From Xanthomonas sp. DAR 35659 (lineage in GTDB: Bacteria; Pseudomonadota; Gammaproteobacteria; Xanthomonadales; Xanthomonadaceae), in contig NZ_CP162488.1 of the NCBI RefSeq assembly GCF_041242975.1, positions 543,501 through 607,500 of the forward strand: a stretch of 64,000 nucleotides of DNA, read 5' to 3'. The translations under genes were made by a program, and so were the position numbers. The notes beneath the pieces are model-generated. The model was given only the letters and a program-made list of their open reading frames with translations, made no database searches and was not told the origin of the DNA. Positions 63,076 through 64,000 of this stretch are shown piece after piece. Each line of letters opens with the position of its first letter. The first letter of the stretch is position 1.

Positions 63076-64000
63076 TTGTCCACGATTGAAGAGTCTCTTG
63101 CCCTGATCGGCCGCGGTGCCGACGAAATCCTCAAGCGCGAAGAACTGGAGGCGCGCCTGCGCAGCGGCCGCCCATTGCGCGTGAAAGCCGGTTTCGACCC
63201 GACCGCGCCGGACTTGCACATCGGCCACACCGTGCTGCTCAACAAGATGCGCCAGTTCCAGCAACTGGGCCACCAGGTGATCTTCCTGATCGGCGACTTC
63301 ACCGGGATGATCGGCGATCCCACCGGCAAGAACGTCACCCGCAAGCCGCTGACCCGCGAGGACGTGCTCGCCAATGCGCGCACCTACGAGGAGCAGGTGT
63401 TCAAGGTGCTGGATCGCGAGCGCACCGAAGTACGCTTCAATTCCGAGTGGTTCGGACAGATGAATGCGGCCGACATGATCCGCCTGGCCGGCCAGCACAC
63501 CGTCGCGCGCATGCTCGAGCGCGACGACTTCGCCAAGCGCTACGCCGCGCAGCAGTCCATCGCCATCCACGAGTTCCTGTACCCGCTGGTCCAGGGCTAC
63601 GACTCGGTGGCGCTGAAGGCCGACGTCGAACTCGGCGGCACCGACCAGAAGTTCAATCTGCTGATGGGGCGCGGCCTGCAGGAGCACTACGGGCAACCGG
63701 CGCAGATCGTGCTGACCATGCCGCTGCTGGAGGGTCTGGACGGGGTCAACAAGATGTCCAAGTCGCTGGGCAACTACATCGGCATCAGCGAGCCGGCGAT
63801 CGATATCGTCACCAAGACCATGAAGATCGGCGACGACCTCATGTGGCGCTGGATCGAACTGCTCTCCTTCGACATCGGCGTGAACGAGGCGCAGGAGCTG
63901 CGGCGGCAGGTGCAGGCGGGCAGCCTGCACCCGCGCGAGGTGAAGCTGCGCCTGGCGCGCGAACTGACCACGCGCTTCCACGACGCGGCGGCCGCCGAGC
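63076..64000 (+). CDS. tyrS: Tyrosyl-tRNA synthetase, N-terminal part
   Basis: The gene runs off the right edge; 308 codons are visible and no stop occurs. It probably begins with TTG at 63076 ([20 protein letters not shown]). The HIGH motif is DLHIGH (residues 47-51) in [36 protein letters not shown] and the tyrosine-pocket sequence [18 protein letters not shown] follow, then NKMSKSLGN as the KMSKS loop. The sequence is of the TyrZ-like class. It diverges from the M23 peptidase gene across 168 bases. Confidence 0.93.
   Translation, partial: MSTIEESLALIGRGADEILKREELEARLRSGRPLRVKAGFDPTAPDLHIGHTVLLNKMRQFQQLGHQVIFLIGDFTGMIGDPTGKNVTRKPLTREDVLANARTYEEQVFKVLDRERTEVRFNSEWFGQMNAADMIRLAGQHTVARMLERDDFAKRYAAQQSIAIHEFLYPLVQGYDSVALKADVELGGTDQKFNLLMGRGLQEHYGQPAQIVLTMPLLEGLDGVNKMSKSLGNYIGISEPAIDIVTKTMKIGDDLMWRWIELLSFDIGVNEAQELRRQVQAGSLHPREVKLRLARELTTRFHDAAAAE

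Overview
The window is a 64 kb chromosomal segment of a high-GC gammaproteobacterium, most likely a Xanthomonas (or close Xanthomonadaceae) species. The call rests on gene order and families: coaBC-dut with a phosphomannomutase carrying a long membrane-bound N-terminus, speE/speA divergent, bioC-bioH-bioF-bioB beside comF, pca genes beside vanillate demethylase genes, and many palindromic repeats with the core GTAGGAGCGGCTTCAGCC. I could not test the species by search.

Layout. 1-10 kb is an aromatic catabolism island: a minus-strand vanA-vanR-vanB set (vanB cut by the left edge) diverges from pcaIJF-pcaHG-pcaB-pcaC, with an IclR regulator downstream. Together these would convert vanillate to protocatechuate and then through beta-ketoadipate to succinyl-CoA and acetyl-CoA. 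pcaD is absent from the operon. 10-17.6 kb holds a RIO-type kinase and a complete tripartite RND efflux operon. 17.7-22.9 kb holds mnmG, a candidate sigma-54-driven structured small RNA, a Tyr/Gly-rich lipoprotein, a PLP enzyme, a YdcF-like protein and an NTF2-like protein. 23-29.5 kb is the biotin cluster (bioC, an SDR, two hypotheticals, bioH, a small bio-linked protein, bioF, bioB), divergent from comF.

30.3-31.6 kb is the most striking part. An IS110-family element has inserted cleanly into one arm of a REP palindrome. Its left non-coding end folds into a three-part RNA with the layout of a bridge RNA. The two internal loops carry short guides matching the REP target and the element's own joined ends, so guide, target and donor can all be read from this one sequence.

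32-41 kb carries ubiA, tRNA-Arg(CCG), an alpha/beta hydrolase, a ComM-type AAA+ protein, ubiK, a PII protein, and speE and speA diverging from a palindromic promoter. 41-47.9 kb has an NTF2-like protein, a LytS/LytR-type two-component pair, an acyltransferase, a LysR-CMD-tautomerase-DUF4865 cassette and an SDR. 48-64 kb is mostly housekeeping: an SPOR protein, argS, radC, coaBC, dut, algC, pyrE, xthA, ampG, a small RHH-like protein, anmK, an M23 peptidase and a partial tyrS.

Three kinds of non-coding repeat recur: REP palindromes at gene 3' ends, pyrimidine-rich ATTCCCC repeats that sometimes abut start codons, and a 113-bp tandem array downstream of algC.
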